Shown here: positions 29,634 to 39,798 of the stretch, one piece after another
Layout of the letters: each line of letters starts with the position of its first letter
Numbering within the stretch: the stretch's first letter is position 1
Source: a virus
Strand: one strand, 5' to 3'
IMG/VR virus record: IMGVR_UViG_3300038468_000170
Coordinates: 1-64,000 of that record
DNA length: 64,000 nt
Notes under the pieces: model-generated
Told to the model about the DNA's origin: nothing
Databases searched by the model: none
Seen by the model: only the letters and a program-made list of their open reading frames with translations
Made by a program: the position numbers and the translations under genes

Positions 29634-31235
29634 ATGCCTTACGTCGTAGGCAGAGGTCGATACGCTCGTGAGACCTACCCAGAGCCCCGTGGTCCTGGTG
29701 GCAGTGGCGTAGGCCCCACCGGGCCACAAGGGCCTACCGGCCCGGTGAGCACTACACCGGGGCCCACCGGACCGACGGGTCCGAGCGGAGGAACGCTTGC
29801 GTTTGCGTCACCCCAGGCGGCGCAGGCATTCGACTTCTCGAGCCAAACCGACTTCACGGTCGCGAGCGTCGGCGTCGTCAACGACCTCTACCTTTTGCAG
29901 AAGACTCCGCCCGTCGCGCCGACGAGCGATGGCCTGAACGTCATCACTCCCGCGGGGCCGCCGGGAGCGCGTCTATTTCGCATCTACGTCCCGAACACCC
30001 CCGCGTCCTATCAAGCGTCGTGGGCCGTCAACTCGGCGTCTGGAGACGACCGAAACGACGGCACTCCAGCGCATCCGCTCCAGACCGGCACCGAGCTCGC
30101 ACGGCGCTTCAATAGCGCGAACTTCCAAATCACCGACGTCGACGTGGCGATCACCGGCACAATCAGCGGGGTTCCCCTAGACCGCATCTCGTGCGCAGGA
30201 GGAACTCTCGTCAAGATTCATGGAAACGTGACGAGCTCGGCGCCTCGAGCCATCGCAACCGTGACGCCCGAGAGCCCGAGCACGAACGTGCGCGGACATA
30301 TCACCGACGCGGGCGGAGCGTTTGCGCAGGGCCAGCGCCTTCGGCTCGTCACGGGAACTCACACGGGCTACGTGGCCTATTGCCTTGCAGGGACAACCGC
30401 GACGGACGCGGTCGTGTCGCAGTGGTCGCTGCTCGGCGATTTGCACGGCACCTTCAACACGGTACCGTCGCAGGCGAATCCCACCGCGGGAGACCAATAC
30501 GTTACCGACACGTTGACGTCGACGCTGTCGCTCGGACCGATCTCAGCCGAGGTGACGAACTCTGGACGGCTTCTCTTCGAGGATCTCATCTTCAGTCAGG
30601 ATCTCTCGGGCGGCTTCAAAAACTACCAGTACGGATCGACCCGGCAAAACCAGTCGACACTCGGAGGCGTAGTGTTCGCCGCGTGCAAATGGGATAGCAG
30701 CGCAGCAGCAGGGCTTGCGACGAGCTCTGGCGGCATGTTCCTCCAGTGCCTCTTTCAAGCGCAGTTCGGACTCTTCTTCGGATCAGCAGGGGTTGGACGA
30801 AACTGCGTTTGGAACGGAGGCATTTCGGGAGGATTTGCCGGGCTCAACGTGTTCGGGGGCGGATCGTACATTCAGCTCTCGAACGCGAACTATCTCGACC
30901 AGTCCGGAATCGTGCAGACCTCAGGAGGATTCGTCGAATCGAACGGCGCAACCATCACCGGAAACCAAGGACCGGGCGGAACGACGTGCTGGGAGGTCGA
31001 TCCCGGATGCTTCGTCTACTCTCACAATAACGCGCGCTTCTGGGGTCCGGCGGGTGCGACGAATTACGGGCTCGCGATCCGCGTCTTCACGAACGGCGCC
31101 TACTCTTACGTGAACGTCCCAACGCTTGCCGGTTCGACTGTCGCTGACACCGAAGTCTCTGGCACCACGAAAGCGTACGCGGCATTGCCGTTTTTCAATA
31201 CCACAACCCCAGGCAACATTTCGAACCTCACATGA
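29634..31235 (+). CDS. Tagged spike with short collagen-like stalk and beta-helix head, 533 aa
   Basis: MPYVVGRGRYARETYP tag, hinge EPRGPGG, two short Gly-x-y blocks ([11 protein letters not shown] and [10 protein letters not shown]), then a ~470-residue beta-helix-like head (VDVAITGTISGVPLDRISC, GRLLFEDLIFSQDLSGGF, GGMFLQCLFQAQFGLFFGS). Resembles tailspike architecture. The head includes Asp-rich loops but no catalytic signature I can name. The largest of the tagged spikes. Confidence 0.8.
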   Translation: MPYVVGRGRYARETYPEPRGPGGSGVGPTGPQGPTGPVSTTPGPTGPTGPSGGTLAFASPQAAQAFDFSSQTDFTVASVGVVNDLYLLQKTPPVAPTSDGLNVITPAGPPGARLFRIYVPNTPASYQASWAVNSASGDDRNDGTPAHPLQTGTELARRFNSANFQITDVDVAITGTISGVPLDRISCAGGTLVKIHGNVTSSAPRAIATVTPESPSTNVRGHITDAGGAFAQGQRLRLVTGTHTGYVAYCLAGTTATDAVVSQWSLLGDLHGTFNTVPSQANPTAGDQYVTDTLTSTLSLGPISAEVTNSGRLLFEDLIFSQDLSGGFKNYQYGSTRQNQSTLGGVVFAACKWDSSAAAGLATSSGGMFLQCLFQAQFGLFFGSAGVGRNCVWNGGISGGFAGLNVFGGGSYIQLSNANYLDQSGIVQTSGGFVESNGATITGNQGPGGTTCWEVDPGCFVYSHNNARFWGPAGATNYGLAIRVFTNGAYSYVNVPTLAGSTVADTEVSGTTKAYAALPFFNTTTPGNISNLT

Positions 31236-31708
31236 TGCGCCCCGGCCTTCCTCTCTTCTATCGACTGATTCCGAGCTCGCTCGAGAACGAGCTACGGATC
31301 CGCTTCGACTCCGTCGCTCTGGCGGGATCATTCCGAACGCGCGTCACGGGGGCAACAACGCTCGGCGATCGAGAGCTCGACGTGTGGGGCCCGGTCGTCG
31401 GAGAAGGGTCGGACGCGCTTCTCGTCGATCGAAGCTACGGCTTGCTTCCGAGGACCGGTGTGCACCTCTGCCTCGAAGACTCGACGGAAGCGATCGTGAA
31501 CTGGTGCTACACAGGGCCCTTCTCTGTAAACGAGAAAGATTTCCCACTCACCGTGCCGGTGCCGGGGCGCTGGGACACGATGCGCGAGGCGGCCGTGCGT
31601 TACCTACGCGGGAACGGCGCCCTCACGGGGGTGACCGACGACGAGATTCGCGCGAGCCTCAACGCACTCGGCTACCAATGGGGAACGTTCACGCTTTCAA
31701 AGGAGTGA
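31232..31708 (+). CDS. Hypothetical protein, 158 aa
   Basis: ATGA overlap with the spike gene. Alpha/beta protein: FYRLIPSSLENELRIRFDS, ELDVWGPVVGEGSDALLVD, VHLCLEDSTEAIVNWCYTG, and a C-terminal helix pair. Its coupling to a spike gene suggests a chaperone or assembly factor for it. The same arrangement, small gene after fibre gene, repeats at 33116 and 37303. No family recognised. Confidence 0.7.
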   Translation: MMRPGLPLFYRLIPSSLENELRIRFDSVALAGSFRTRVTGATTLGDRELDVWGPVVGEGSDALLVDRSYGLLPRTGVHLCLEDSTEAIVNWCYTGPFSVNEKDFPLTVPVPGRWDTMREAAVRYLRGNGALTGVTDDEIRASLNALGYQWGTFTLSKE

Positions 31709-31718
31709 GGAGTGACCC

Positions 31719-32462
31719 ATGAGCCCTTTACGTTGTTGTGGGATCACAGGGCCCACTGGCCCGACAGGACCTGGGGGCGGAGGAATTGGCCCGACAGGAC
31801 CGACAGGACCGGGGGGCGGAGGAGCTGGACCCACTGGACCGACAGGACCTAGTGGCGATCCTGGCCCTATCGGACCAAGCGGTCCTGCTGGACCCACCGG
31901 GCCTCAAGGACCGACGGGGCCACAAGGGCCAAGCGGTCCTTCCGGACCGACAGGACCGGGAGGAGCAGCCGGACCGACGGGGCCACAGGGACCCACCGGG
32001 CCTCAGGGACCGACGGGACCTGGCGGACCGACGGGGCCAACGGGCCCCACTGGGCCACAAGGGCCGACCGGGCCGGCGCCTACAGTAACAGCTCTAGTAG
32101 GACCGGCAGTTACGGCGGCGCTTCCGGGCAACAACACCTCCTTCATGCGGTTTGGGATCCAAACAGTCACGGCAACAGAGACCAATGCTCAGTTCAACTT
32201 CGGATCTCAAAGCGTCACTCTCTACGGAATTTCAATTGTCATTCCGCTCGGCACAACGACCGATAACATTACTCTCACCATTAACAAGAACTTAGTTGCC
32301 ACGGCGATCACGGTGACTTTGCCTGTAGGGAACATCGTAGCATCCGCTGTTTTCTCTCCTGGTGTCACTTTCTCGCCGACAGATCTCGCGTCGATTCACA
32401 TCACACAAAGCGGCACGGAAACCAGCGCCGTCAACATGAAATGCATGCTGTCTGTTAAGTAG
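31719..32462 (+). CDS. Collagen-like fibre protein, 247 aa
   Basis: Starts [20 protein letters not shown], so it lacks the ETYP tag but has a Cys-Cys pair before the stalk. Residues ~9-120 are Gly-x-y triplets ([19 protein letters not shown]), which form collagen-like triple helices. The last ~125 residues are a beta-rich trimerising head ([39 protein letters not shown]). A paralogue with a different head lies at 36608. Confidence 0.85.
   Translation: MSPLRCCGITGPTGPTGPGGGGIGPTGPTGPGGGGAGPTGPTGPSGDPGPIGPSGPAGPTGPQGPTGPQGPSGPSGPTGPGGAAGPTGPQGPTGPQGPTGPGGPTGPTGPTGPQGPTGPAPTVTALVGPAVTAALPGNNTSFMRFGIQTVTATETNAQFNFGSQSVTLYGISIVIPLGTTTDNITLTINKNLVATAITVTLPVGNIVASAVFSPGVTFSPTDLASIHITQSGTETSAVNMKCMLSVK
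31827..32057 (+). repeat. Collagen-stalk direct repeat, copy 1
   Basis: About 231 bp nearly identical to 36701-36949; the second copy has one 18-bp (six-codon) insertion. The DNA identity is much higher than the protein constraint demands, implying recent duplication or gene conversion. Confidence 0.85.
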
Positions 32463-32468
32463 CGCGTC

Positions 32469-33119
32469 ATGGCCTACATCATCGGTCAAGGACGCCATGC
32501 GCGCGAAACCTACCCTGAGCCGCACGGCCCCGGAGGAGGCAGAGTTGGACCTACTGGTCCCACTGGACCGCCCGGAACAGAGGGGCCAACCGGTCCCTTC
32601 GGCGGCCCGACGGGTCCTGCTGGACCTCCAGGACCAGAGGGGCCATCCGGATCACAAGGCCCAAGTGGGCCACGCGGAAACGACGGACCCCAGGGACCCA
32701 TAGGTCCTACTGGCCCAGGCGGCGGCCCGCCCGGCCCGGCCGGACCAACAGGGCCGGCTGGTACAGGTGGCACCGCGATCAACGTGACGACGACCGACGG
32801 TACGCCAACGCTACTCCTCGCCTTTCCTTTCGTGAACAACACAACGTACAGCTTCCAGATTGCGATCTCGGCTAGACAAACAGCCGGAGGCGTAGGACGC
32901 GCGACCTTCGTACGTTGGTGGAGCGCGTATCGAGAAGGTGGCGGCGCGGCGACGCTCCTTGGTACGCCCGCAAACCCGATCACGGACAATAAGAGCGTCC
33001 TAGACGGATCCGCAGCATGGGACGTGCTCGTCGACACCGACGGCAAGCTCTACGTGCAGGGCGAAGACGGAAAAACGATCAATTGGTCAGGCACATACTT
33101 CGTAACGGCGGCAACATGA
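32469..33119 (+). CDS. Tagged collagen-like fibre protein, 216 aa
   Basis: [16 protein letters not shown] tag, EPHGPGG hinge, about 25 Gly-x-y triplets ([19 protein letters not shown]), then a ~115-residue beta-rich head ([51 protein letters not shown]). Has both the tag and the long stalk, so it links the two groups of fibres. The stop overlaps the ATG of 33116. Confidence 0.85.
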   Translation: MAYIIGQGRHARETYPEPHGPGGGRVGPTGPTGPPGTEGPTGPFGGPTGPAGPPGPEGPSGSQGPSGPRGNDGPQGPIGPTGPGGGPPGPAGPTGPAGTGGTAINVTTTDGTPTLLLAFPFVNNTTYSFQIAISARQTAGGVGRATFVRWWSAYREGGGAATLLGTPANPITDNKSVLDGSAAWDVLVDTDGKLYVQGEDGKTINWSGTYFVTAAT

Positions 33120-33388
33120 CCATCTATGTGGACGAACTCGTGTCCTGGGATACCCTCAACCGACACATCGGTTGTCGGCTTTTCACGAACCCATTCGTGG
33201 AAGATCCGGAAAGCACGGAAGAGCTCCACCGAATCGCGGCGTCGCTCGGCCTATCGCCCGACCTCCATTTCGTGCGTGGCACCTATCTTCTCGTGAAGGC
33301 GCGCCGCCAAATGGCGATCGAGCGCGGCGCCGTCGACATCGCTGAAAACTCGATCTTCAGATTCGTGGAGCCGACCGATGGCGGGTAG
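33116..33388 (+). CDS. DUF4031-like protein, 90 aa
   Basis: ATG 33116 overlapping the fibre stop. [33 protein letters not shown] and [18 protein letters not shown] follow the layout of DUF4031: an N-terminal V-Y-V-D strand, E-L-H helix, and K/R-x-x-A-I-x-x-G-A near the end. Function of the family is unknown. Here it is coupled to two fibre genes. Confidence 0.65.
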   Translation: MTIYVDELVSWDTLNRHIGCRLFTNPFVEDPESTEELHRIAASLGLSPDLHFVRGTYLLVKARRQMAIERGAVDIAENSIFRFVEPTDGG

Positions 33389-36300
33389 CTGGACGCATAC
33401 CTTTTCGGCACCAGCCGGGGCGGCGTTTCCTGTCGGGATAATGCTCTCGGACGGACGGATCCTGTTCGGGGATGACGCCGGGCTACCGTCAACACCCACC
33501 GTGCCGGCGGTTTTCACGGCGCCATTCAACTGGTGGATCCTGACTCCCGACTCGAACGGAAACTATCACACGGGCACGTTCGCGCGGGTGCGCACGAGCT
33601 TCGGAGCGCACCTCTACTCGCCGCTTGCGCTCGCGAACGACGGAGAGTTCTACGTGTTCGGCGGCGAGTATCAGATGTCCTCGCCGTTTTTCAATACGTG
33701 CGAGCTCTTTCGGACCCGCTCGAACGTGTGGGAACTTTTGCCGAACCCACCATGGCCTGGAAACCGAAACGGTGACGATGCGGGCCAGGTACTGAATGAC
33801 GGCCGCCTCTTCGTCGTAGCGATCGGGGCCGGCTCGGCCATATTCGATCCGGCGACGGGGACCTGGACTAGCGCGGCATCTCAGCCGGTGTCGCTCGACG
33901 AAGCATCGAATGTACTCCTCCCGAACGGCGCGATGCCGTTCACGGACTGCTTCAATCCTCCGGCGACGTACCGATACGATCCGGGAACCAACACATGGTT
34001 CGCCGATGCGAACACGACCACGGATCTCATTCGCACCCTGACCGCAGAAATCGGACCGTGGATCCTCTTACCAGACGGGCGGGCGTGGCTCATCGGGGGG
34101 AACGGCCACACGAACTACTACACGCCGAACGCTTCGCCGCTCCTCGCTGGCACATTCGCCGCCGGTCCGGACCTCCCGATCGATCCGCTCACCGGCGCGC
34201 TCATGCAGATCAACGACGGAGACGGCCTTTTACAAGTCGACGGCACGATCTTCTTTTTCGCCGGCCCGAACGGAGACACTCCCCCGGTCGGTCCCGGCGC
34301 GGCGTTTCCGTCACCTGCCTACACTCTCGTCGGCGATCCGATCGGCAACACGGTGACGCGCGTCGCCGATGCGCCGGGAGGACTCGCGTCGAACCCATCG
34401 CTTGCGCTCCGGACGATCATGCTGCCGACGGGCGACATTCTCGTGTTCTTTCAGGGCACGCTCGCCATCTGGAACACAGGGGCCGGACCGAACAACGCCT
34501 GGCGGCCGACGATCACGAAGTGTCCAAAAGGACTCCAGGGCGGCCAGACGTACTCACTTACCGGCACGCAATTGAACGGCATCGCCCGCTCGAACTCCGG
34601 AGGCGACGACTACTGGCAAAACCAGTTGCCGCTCATCAGAATCACGCACGTCGCAAGCGGCACAGTGACCTATTGCCGGAGTTACGGGCTCTCGACACTT
34701 GCCGTAGCAACGGGCGGCGCGCCCATCACGATGAAATTCACGGTGCCGCTCGGGATCCCGCTCGGACCGAGCACGCTCGAGGTGGTCTCGAACGGCATCG
34801 CGAATCAGACGCCGGTCGCGGTGACGGTGTTCCCGCAAACGCGGTTTGGCGTATCGGGGATCGGCATCGACTCGGATCATTCAGTGCCGGCAAATGTCGA
34901 GGTCGCGGAGCTACAGGTTGCCCGCGGAGCGATCTCGTGGCCGGCGGACGGACCCGGCCCGGCACTCACCCAGGACACGACAACCACCGGATCAGGTCGC
35001 ACCGCGCAGCTTGCGCCGCAATGCTCGACGGTTGCGCAAGGGGGCGCGACAGCCGTGCCGAGCGCGCCGTTTTCGGGGGGCATCACGCCCGGAGCCCCGG
35101 TGCTCTCGATTGCAGGAGACGGCGCTGGAAGCGGCGGGGCAGGTGGTCAGTTCCAAGCGCAAGGTGGACGAGGGTCCCCGAGCGGCACATCGGCGGGAGG
35201 CGCTGCCGCGGTAATCGGCGGTGACGGCGGATTCAATCTCGGTGCTGGCGGTACAGGCACGATCAGCGGTGGCAACAGCGCTTCGAAATCCGCGGGCGGA
35301 AACGCAGTCGCTCACGGAGGCCAGAACATCCCTGGTACCGGTAACCCCGGCATCGTGCGACTCGATCGCAGCGCAGAGATACTCATGACCGGAGTCGGTG
35401 CCGTGCCGGTGGCTCCGATCGCTGGCTCCCATCAGGTTGCAATCTACGCAAAGAACACAAACCCATCCGAGCTCCACGTCGTGGAAGATGACGGCACGGA
35501 CTTTACGATCGGTGGCACGGGAGCACGCTTACTCGGCGACTTCAACACAGCGGGCGTCTACAACGTCACGGTGCCCGCGAATGTGAGCCGCATCTGGGGC
35601 CAAATCAGAAACGGTGCCGGAGGCGGCGCGGGCGGTGGAAGCGGAGCCGGCGGACAACAAGGAGGCGCAGCTCAGACCGGTGGCGGTGGTGGTGGCCCGG
35701 GGGGCAACGGCATGAACTGCGCCTCCGAGGCCATGCCCGCGTGTCTCGTGACCCCTGGCGATAGCCTGACCATTACGGTTGGCGCGGGCGGCACGGGCGG
35801 CACGGGCGGCGCGGCCGTTGCTTTCGATACCGACGGCAACGGAGGCGCGGGAGGTAAGGCCGGTGGGATCACGAGCATATTCAACGCCACGACCGGAAAG
35901 TTTCTCATCAAGGGCGCTAACAACACGGGCGGCGGACTCGGGCCGAATACTGCTGCGCTGTCCGGTACGCACGGCGGAAACGGTGGTCAAGTACCGTCGA
36001 CGATGCGCGGCGTCTGGGGTCAGAACGCGCTACCAGGTACGGCGGTTGGAATCGTTGGCCCGGCGGGCGGGGCAGGAGGGCTCAGCGCGAACGGTACTAA
36101 TTCGATCACACTCACGGCTCTCCTAAATACGTTCGCGGTCGGATCAGATCCTCACACGCCGGTCGAGCAACTGACATTCGGCGGGATCTCTGCCGGCACC
36201 ACGCAGGTGCAACGTGGAAACACGGGAGCGGGTGGTGCGGTACTCGGATTTTCGGGCGGCGGAGGCGGCGGGTGTCCAGGATTCTCGAGCGGCACAGGTG

Positions 36301-36560
36301 ACGAAGCAACGATCGATGGTGTGGTCGCTCCTCTCCCAACTGACGGTCGTGGCGGAGACGGAGGCAATGGCGGCTCCCAAATCGGACCGACCTTGCCTGT
36401 CGCCGGAGGTAACGGAACCAACGGAATAGATGGCCGAGGTGGAGGCGGGGGAGGCGGAGGCGGGGGAGGTTCGGCAGGAAACCCAATCGGCCAAGGGGGC
36501 GCAGCAGGCGGAAATGGCGGCAACGGCTCGGACGGTCGCGCCGTGCTGTTTGTCGCCTAG
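33378..36560 (+). CDS. Giant kelch/galactose-oxidase-like plus Gly-rich spike, 1060 aa
   Basis: The longest gene. Residues ~1-390 look like a kelch-type beta-propeller (SDGRILFGDDAG, FYVFGGEYQMSSPFFNTCEL, LNDGRLFVVAIGAGSAIFDP, LPDGRAWLIGGNGHTNYYTP). Next, ~390-480 is an Ig-like domain of the type that ends galactose oxidases (PLIRITHVASGTVTYCRSYG, LEVVSNGIANQTPVAV). A linker follows, then ~540-1060 is Gly/Ala-rich with GGAGG and GGNGG runs broken by strand segments, as in spike adhesin tips. No copper-site residues can be assigned. Likely a carbohydrate-binding spike. Confidence 0.7.
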   Translation: MAGSWTHTFSAPAGAAFPVGIMLSDGRILFGDDAGLPSTPTVPAVFTAPFNWWILTPDSNGNYHTGTFARVRTSFGAHLYSPLALANDGEFYVFGGEYQMSSPFFNTCELFRTRSNVWELLPNPPWPGNRNGDDAGQVLNDGRLFVVAIGAGSAIFDPATGTWTSAASQPVSLDEASNVLLPNGAMPFTDCFNPPATYRYDPGTNTWFADANTTTDLIRTLTAEIGPWILLPDGRAWLIGGNGHTNYYTPNASPLLAGTFAAGPDLPIDPLTGALMQINDGDGLLQVDGTIFFFAGPNGDTPPVGPGAAFPSPAYTLVGDPIGNTVTRVADAPGGLASNPSLALRTIMLPTGDILVFFQGTLAIWNTGAGPNNAWRPTITKCPKGLQGGQTYSLTGTQLNGIARSNSGGDDYWQNQLPLIRITHVASGTVTYCRSYGLSTLAVATGGAPITMKFTVPLGIPLGPSTLEVVSNGIANQTPVAVTVFPQTRFGVSGIGIDSDHSVPANVEVAELQVARGAISWPADGPGPALTQDTTTTGSGRTAQLAPQCSTVAQGGATAVPSAPFSGGITPGAPVLSIAGDGAGSGGAGGQFQAQGGRGSPSGTSAGGAAAVIGGDGGFNLGAGGTGTISGGNSASKSAGGNAVAHGGQNIPGTGNPGIVRLDRSAEILMTGVGAVPVAPIAGSHQVAIYAKNTNPSELHVVEDDGTDFTIGGTGARLLGDFNTAGVYNVTVPANVSRIWGQIRNGAGGGAGGGSGAGGQQGGAAQTGGGGGGPGGNGMNCASEAMPACLVTPGDSLTITVGAGGTGGTGGAAVAFDTDGNGGAGGKAGGITSIFNATTGKFLIKGANNTGGGLGPNTAALSGTHGGNGGQVPSTMRGVWGQNALPGTAVGIVGPAGGAGGLSANGTNSITLTALLNTFAVGSDPHTPVEQLTFGGISAGTTQVQRGNTGAGGAVLGFSGGGGGGCPGFSSGTGDEATIDGVVAPLPTDGRGGDGGNGGSQIGPTLPVAGGNGTNGIDGRGGGGGGGGGGGSAGNPIGQGGAAGGNGGNGSDGRAVLFVA

Positions 36561-36607
36561 TGAGGCACTAAGAAGATTACAATCCCGAGACAGATACGAG
36601 ACAATCA

Positions 36608-37306
36608 ATGAGCCCTTTACGCTGCTGCGGGGTCACGGGACCTACCGGGCCCGCCGGATTTGGGCCCACCGGACCGACGGGACCGGGTGGCGGAGGGGTT
36701 GGACCCACTGGACCGACAGGACCTAGTGGCGATCCTGGCCCTATCGGACCAAGCGGTCCTGCTGGACCCACCGGGCCTCAGGGACCCACAGGACCTGGCG
36801 GACCGACGGGGCCACAAGGGCCAAGCGGTCCTTCCGGACCGACAGGACCGGGAGGAGCAGCCGGACCGACGGGGCCACAGGGACCCACCGGGCCTCAGGG
36901 ACCGACGGGACCTGGCGGACCGACGGGGCCGACGGGCCCCACTGGGCCAGCCGGACAAAGCTTTCTCTCCTTCGGAGAATCCGGTCCGACGGTCGCGAAC
37001 GCTTTCCTCGGTGCGTGGAACATCAACGGCAACGCGACCGAGAACGTGCAGAAGTACCCGGCGCCCTTCACCGGGAACCTCTCGAACACCACGGTCTACT
37101 CTACGAGCGGTAACTTCAGCGGTAACTGCACTTATACGCTCCGCGTGAACGGAGTGAACTCCGCCATCACCATCAACGTCACGAACGCCGCCTCAAGCTT
37201 CTCCGACACACATACGGTCGCGGTCACTCGAGGAAACCTGCTCTCGGTGCAAGAGAGCGCCGTCATCAACAACTCCGCCATTTGGTTCAACATGAGATAC
37301 ACATGA
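36608..37306 (+). CDS. Collagen-like fibre protein, paralogue of 31719, 232 aa
   Basis: [19 protein letters not shown] start, ~105 residues of Gly-x-y triplets, then a different ~115-residue head ([46 protein letters not shown]-like strands). The stalk DNA is nearly the same as in 31719 while the heads differ, so head exchange has occurred. The stop overlaps 37303. Confidence 0.85.
   Translation: MSPLRCCGVTGPTGPAGFGPTGPTGPGGGGVGPTGPTGPSGDPGPIGPSGPAGPTGPQGPTGPGGPTGPQGPSGPSGPTGPGGAAGPTGPQGPTGPQGPTGPGGPTGPTGPTGPAGQSFLSFGESGPTVANAFLGAWNINGNATENVQKYPAPFTGNLSNTTVYSTSGNFSGNCTYTLRVNGVNSAITINVTNAASSFSDTHTVAVTRGNLLSVQESAVINNSAIWFNMRYT
36701..36949 (+). repeat. Collagen-stalk direct repeat, copy 2
   Basis: Matches 31827-32057, with one extra 18-bp block (CCCACAGGACCTGGCGGA region near 36785). 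Lies wholly within the fibre gene at 36608. Confidence 0.85.
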
Positions 37307-37728
37307 CCTATTACGCACAGCTCGGAGCTCGCGACCTCGTCATGAACATCATCGAGGATCACGAGGAGCGCACTCCCGCAGGGATCTGGGATCTCATTCA
37401 CCGAGGCGTGCGGCTCGTCGCCCTTCCGGACGGCGTTCGGCATCCACTCCCGGGCGAGCGGTACGAAGGGGCAGTAACGTTCGTGGAAGACCACGAGTGG
37501 CTCTCGACCGACGCCATCCCGCACGCCGAGATGGCCGTCGAGCACCATCGGCGCGTTCGTGACGTTGCCCGAAGAGCGCTAAACCGGATCGCGAAAGTGC
37601 CGGACGCCTTCAACTGGGAAGAAGAGGAGGCGCAGATGAAGCTCCAAAAAAGCGAGACACAACTTGAGCGAGAAACCCGCTCGCTCGTCGCTCTGAAGGA
37701 GCGACTCGGACGCGCAAAAACCGCCTAG
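37303..37728 (+). CDS. Hypothetical protein with C-terminal coiled coil, 141 aa
   Basis: ATG overlapping the fibre stop. An N-terminal alpha/beta domain ([40 protein letters not shown]), then a ~50-residue charged coiled coil ([20 protein letters not shown]). Third example of a small gene coupled to a fibre gene; a fibre-assembly chaperone would fit but is unproven. Confidence 0.7.
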   Translation: MTYYAQLGARDLVMNIIEDHEERTPAGIWDLIHRGVRLVALPDGVRHPLPGERYEGAVTFVEDHEWLSTDAIPHAEMAVEHHRRVRDVARRALNRIAKVPDAFNWEEEEAQMKLQKSETQLERETRSLVALKERLGRAKTA

Positions 37729-37731
37729 GTC

Positions 37732-37760
37732 TTGACGTATCCTTTTCGTTAGCACATCAT
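37732..37760 (+). promoter_or_regulatory. Candidate promoter before the glycan operon
   Basis: TTGACG (37732-37737), 17 bp, then CATCAT (37755-37760), which matches TATAAT at four of six positions. The ATG at 37771 is close, so a transcript from here would have almost no leader. Confidence 0.35.
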
Positions 37761-37770
37761 CCTCCCCACA

Positions 37771-39798
37771 ATGCCCGGCCTCCGAAAGGAAGAGGCGCTG
37801 GTTCTTCGTGTTTTCAGCGTCACAATCACAGACAGCAAGGAGAACATCATCGGCGACGCAATTCGAAGCGTTGTCGACCACGTCGATCGCGTTCTCCTCG
37901 TCGACACTGGTATCACCGACCAGACCATCGAACGCGCCAGAGAAGTCGCCGGTGACAAGCTCATAGTCACCAAGCACAAGTGGGTCGACTTCTCGACCGC
38001 CCGCAACTTCGGCATCGACGTCGCTCGACGTAGAGGAGCCACTTGGATCGTCATCGTCGATTCTGACGAACGGCTCAACCTCTGTTTGGATTTGCGAAGT
38101 GCGCTCGCGAATGTACGAAAAGACATAGTGCGCATCGAATCGGACGACGGGCATTACCCGAAAGAGAAGATCCTACGTGCCGCGTCCGGGGTTCATTACT
38201 TCGGGCCGACTCACGAAGTGATGATCGGAGGCGAACGCGAAACGCTCGCAGGTGCGACATTCTCCGAGCTGCCGAAGTCCGCCGAGCAGTACAGACACAA
38301 GTTCGAACGCGACGTGAAGCTCCTGACCGAATTCGTCAAGAAACACCCCGACGATCCACGCTGGTGGTACTACCTCGGCGCATCGTACGAGGGACTCGGA
38401 GAACACGTACTCGCAGCCGAGGCATTCAGGGAATGCGTCGTGCGAAGAAGGTTCGGCGATGAAGCGGCTTGGGCCGCATACAAGCAGGCCGAGCAACTCT
38501 TCATGCTCGATCGATTCGAGGAAGCCATCATGGCGGCTGCTCGAGGAATGGGCGCGAACGCCACCTTCGCCGAGTGCGCATGGATCGCCGCCGTGTCCGC
38601 GACGCGGTTGGGCCGTAACGATCAGGCAATTGCCTGGGCGCGCATCTCTGAAGCAGTCGGTCGATACAAAGGATGCGGTACAGCCAGGGAATACTTCCGC
38701 TATATGCCAGCGCTGTACGAGCTTCCGTACGATGTCTTGAGATTCGTGCTTCCAGATGAAGCGAGCCAAGAGAAAGCAGATGCCGATTTTCACGCAGCCA
38801 AGCGCGCCCGCGTGGGGGCAACCGACGAATCCGATTTAGACCGCCTAAGCGTGTCTCGATCAGCATCCTGGCCGAGCCGAGACGAAGCGCGGTCGATGCT
38901 CAGGCCGCTGCCACTCTCGAGCATGTGCCCAAGCGCACGTGCCGTTCAGATACAGTTCACAGCCCCGGATGGGTGGCACCCTATGAACCCAAGCATCTGC
39001 TTGCACAAAGGCAAGATGATGTGCGTGGTACGGACCGTCAACTACTCACTGAACGGCAGGCAGTACACCATCAACGACCCGGAGAACGTCGTCCGCACCG
39101 AAAACTATCTCGGAGAACTCGGTCCAAACGGAGAATTCCTCCATCCGACGCTGATGCGCGACCTAGACACGTCCCCCAGACAGCCGTCGCAAATCGTTGG
39201 GTACGAGGACATCCGCTTGGTCTCGATCAAGGGATCCGATGGCGACGACGTACTAGCGGGAAGCTCGACGGTCTGCGACCGCGATCCGGCACGACGGATG
39301 ATCGCTCGGCTCGATTTCGATCGCGACGGAAACATAGAACGAGCCGTCGTACAGCCGACCAATCAACAACACGAGAAGAACTGGATGCCCCTCTCGGTGG
39401 GTGGCGAGTTCGCTTACATCTACTCGCTAGACCCGACGGCCATCCTACCGGGCCCCCTGCGGTCTTGTCCGTTCGCCCTCGAACACCTGCGCGGCAGCGC
39501 CGCAATCACCTTCAACGACGAATACCTGTGCGTCATGCACGAAACCATCGAGGCGAACGAAAGCCGGATCTACCTGCACCGGTTCGTGCGACTCGATGCA
39601 AAGTTCAACGTGACGGCCGTCTCGCCGGCTTGGATTTTCTCGCACTACGGCATCGAGTTCTGCGCAGGGCTCGTGCTCGACGGCGCCACCCTCGTTCTTT
39701 CCTATGGAATCACCGATCGGGAAGCGTGGATCATGCGAGTCGATGCGAGAGAGGTCGAAGCGATGCGGTGGATCACGCCAAAAGGACCCAACACATGA
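37771..39798 (+). CDS. Glycosyltransferase 2 fused to GH130-like propeller, 675 aa
   Basis: Residues ~10-110 are a GT-A glycosyltransferase of family 2 (HVDRVLLVDTGITDQTIERA; STARNFGIDVARRRGATWIV; DSDE as the metal-binding acidic motif). Residues ~160-330 are TPR-like helices (WWYYLGASYEGLGEHVLAAE). From ~390 comes a five-bladed-propeller-like region resembling GH130 phosphorylases (MNPSICLHKGKMMCVVRT, VGYEDIRLVS, KNWMPLSVGGEFAYIYSLD, EFCAGLVLDGATLVLSYG). The fusion of GT2 with a GH130-like unit suggests building or remodelling glycans on virion or host surface. Confidence 0.8.
   Translation: MPGLRKEEALVLRVFSVTITDSKENIIGDAIRSVVDHVDRVLLVDTGITDQTIERAREVAGDKLIVTKHKWVDFSTARNFGIDVARRRGATWIVIVDSDERLNLCLDLRSALANVRKDIVRIESDDGHYPKEKILRAASGVHYFGPTHEVMIGGERETLAGATFSELPKSAEQYRHKFERDVKLLTEFVKKHPDDPRWWYYLGASYEGLGEHVLAAEAFRECVVRRRFGDEAAWAAYKQAEQLFMLDRFEEAIMAAARGMGANATFAECAWIAAVSATRLGRNDQAIAWARISEAVGRYKGCGTAREYFRYMPALYELPYDVLRFVLPDEASQEKADADFHAAKRARVGATDESDLDRLSVSRSASWPSRDEARSMLRPLPLSSMCPSARAVQIQFTAPDGWHPMNPSICLHKGKMMCVVRTVNYSLNGRQYTINDPENVVRTENYLGELGPNGEFLHPTLMRDLDTSPRQPSQIVGYEDIRLVSIKGSDGDDVLAGSSTVCDRDPARRMIARLDFDRDGNIERAVVQPTNQQHEKNWMPLSVGGEFAYIYSLDPTAILPGPLRSCPFALEHLRGSAAITFNDEYLCVMHETIEANESRIYLHRFVRLDAKFNVTAVSPAWIFSHYGIEFCAGLVLDGATLVLSYGITDREAWIMRVDAREVEAMRWITPKGPNT

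Noticed and set aside
31740-32080. Tandem DNA repeat or CRISPR-like array
   Set aside because: The periodicity is 9-18 bp in frame and encodes Gly-x-y triplets; there are no spacers. It is a coding collagen-like stalk.
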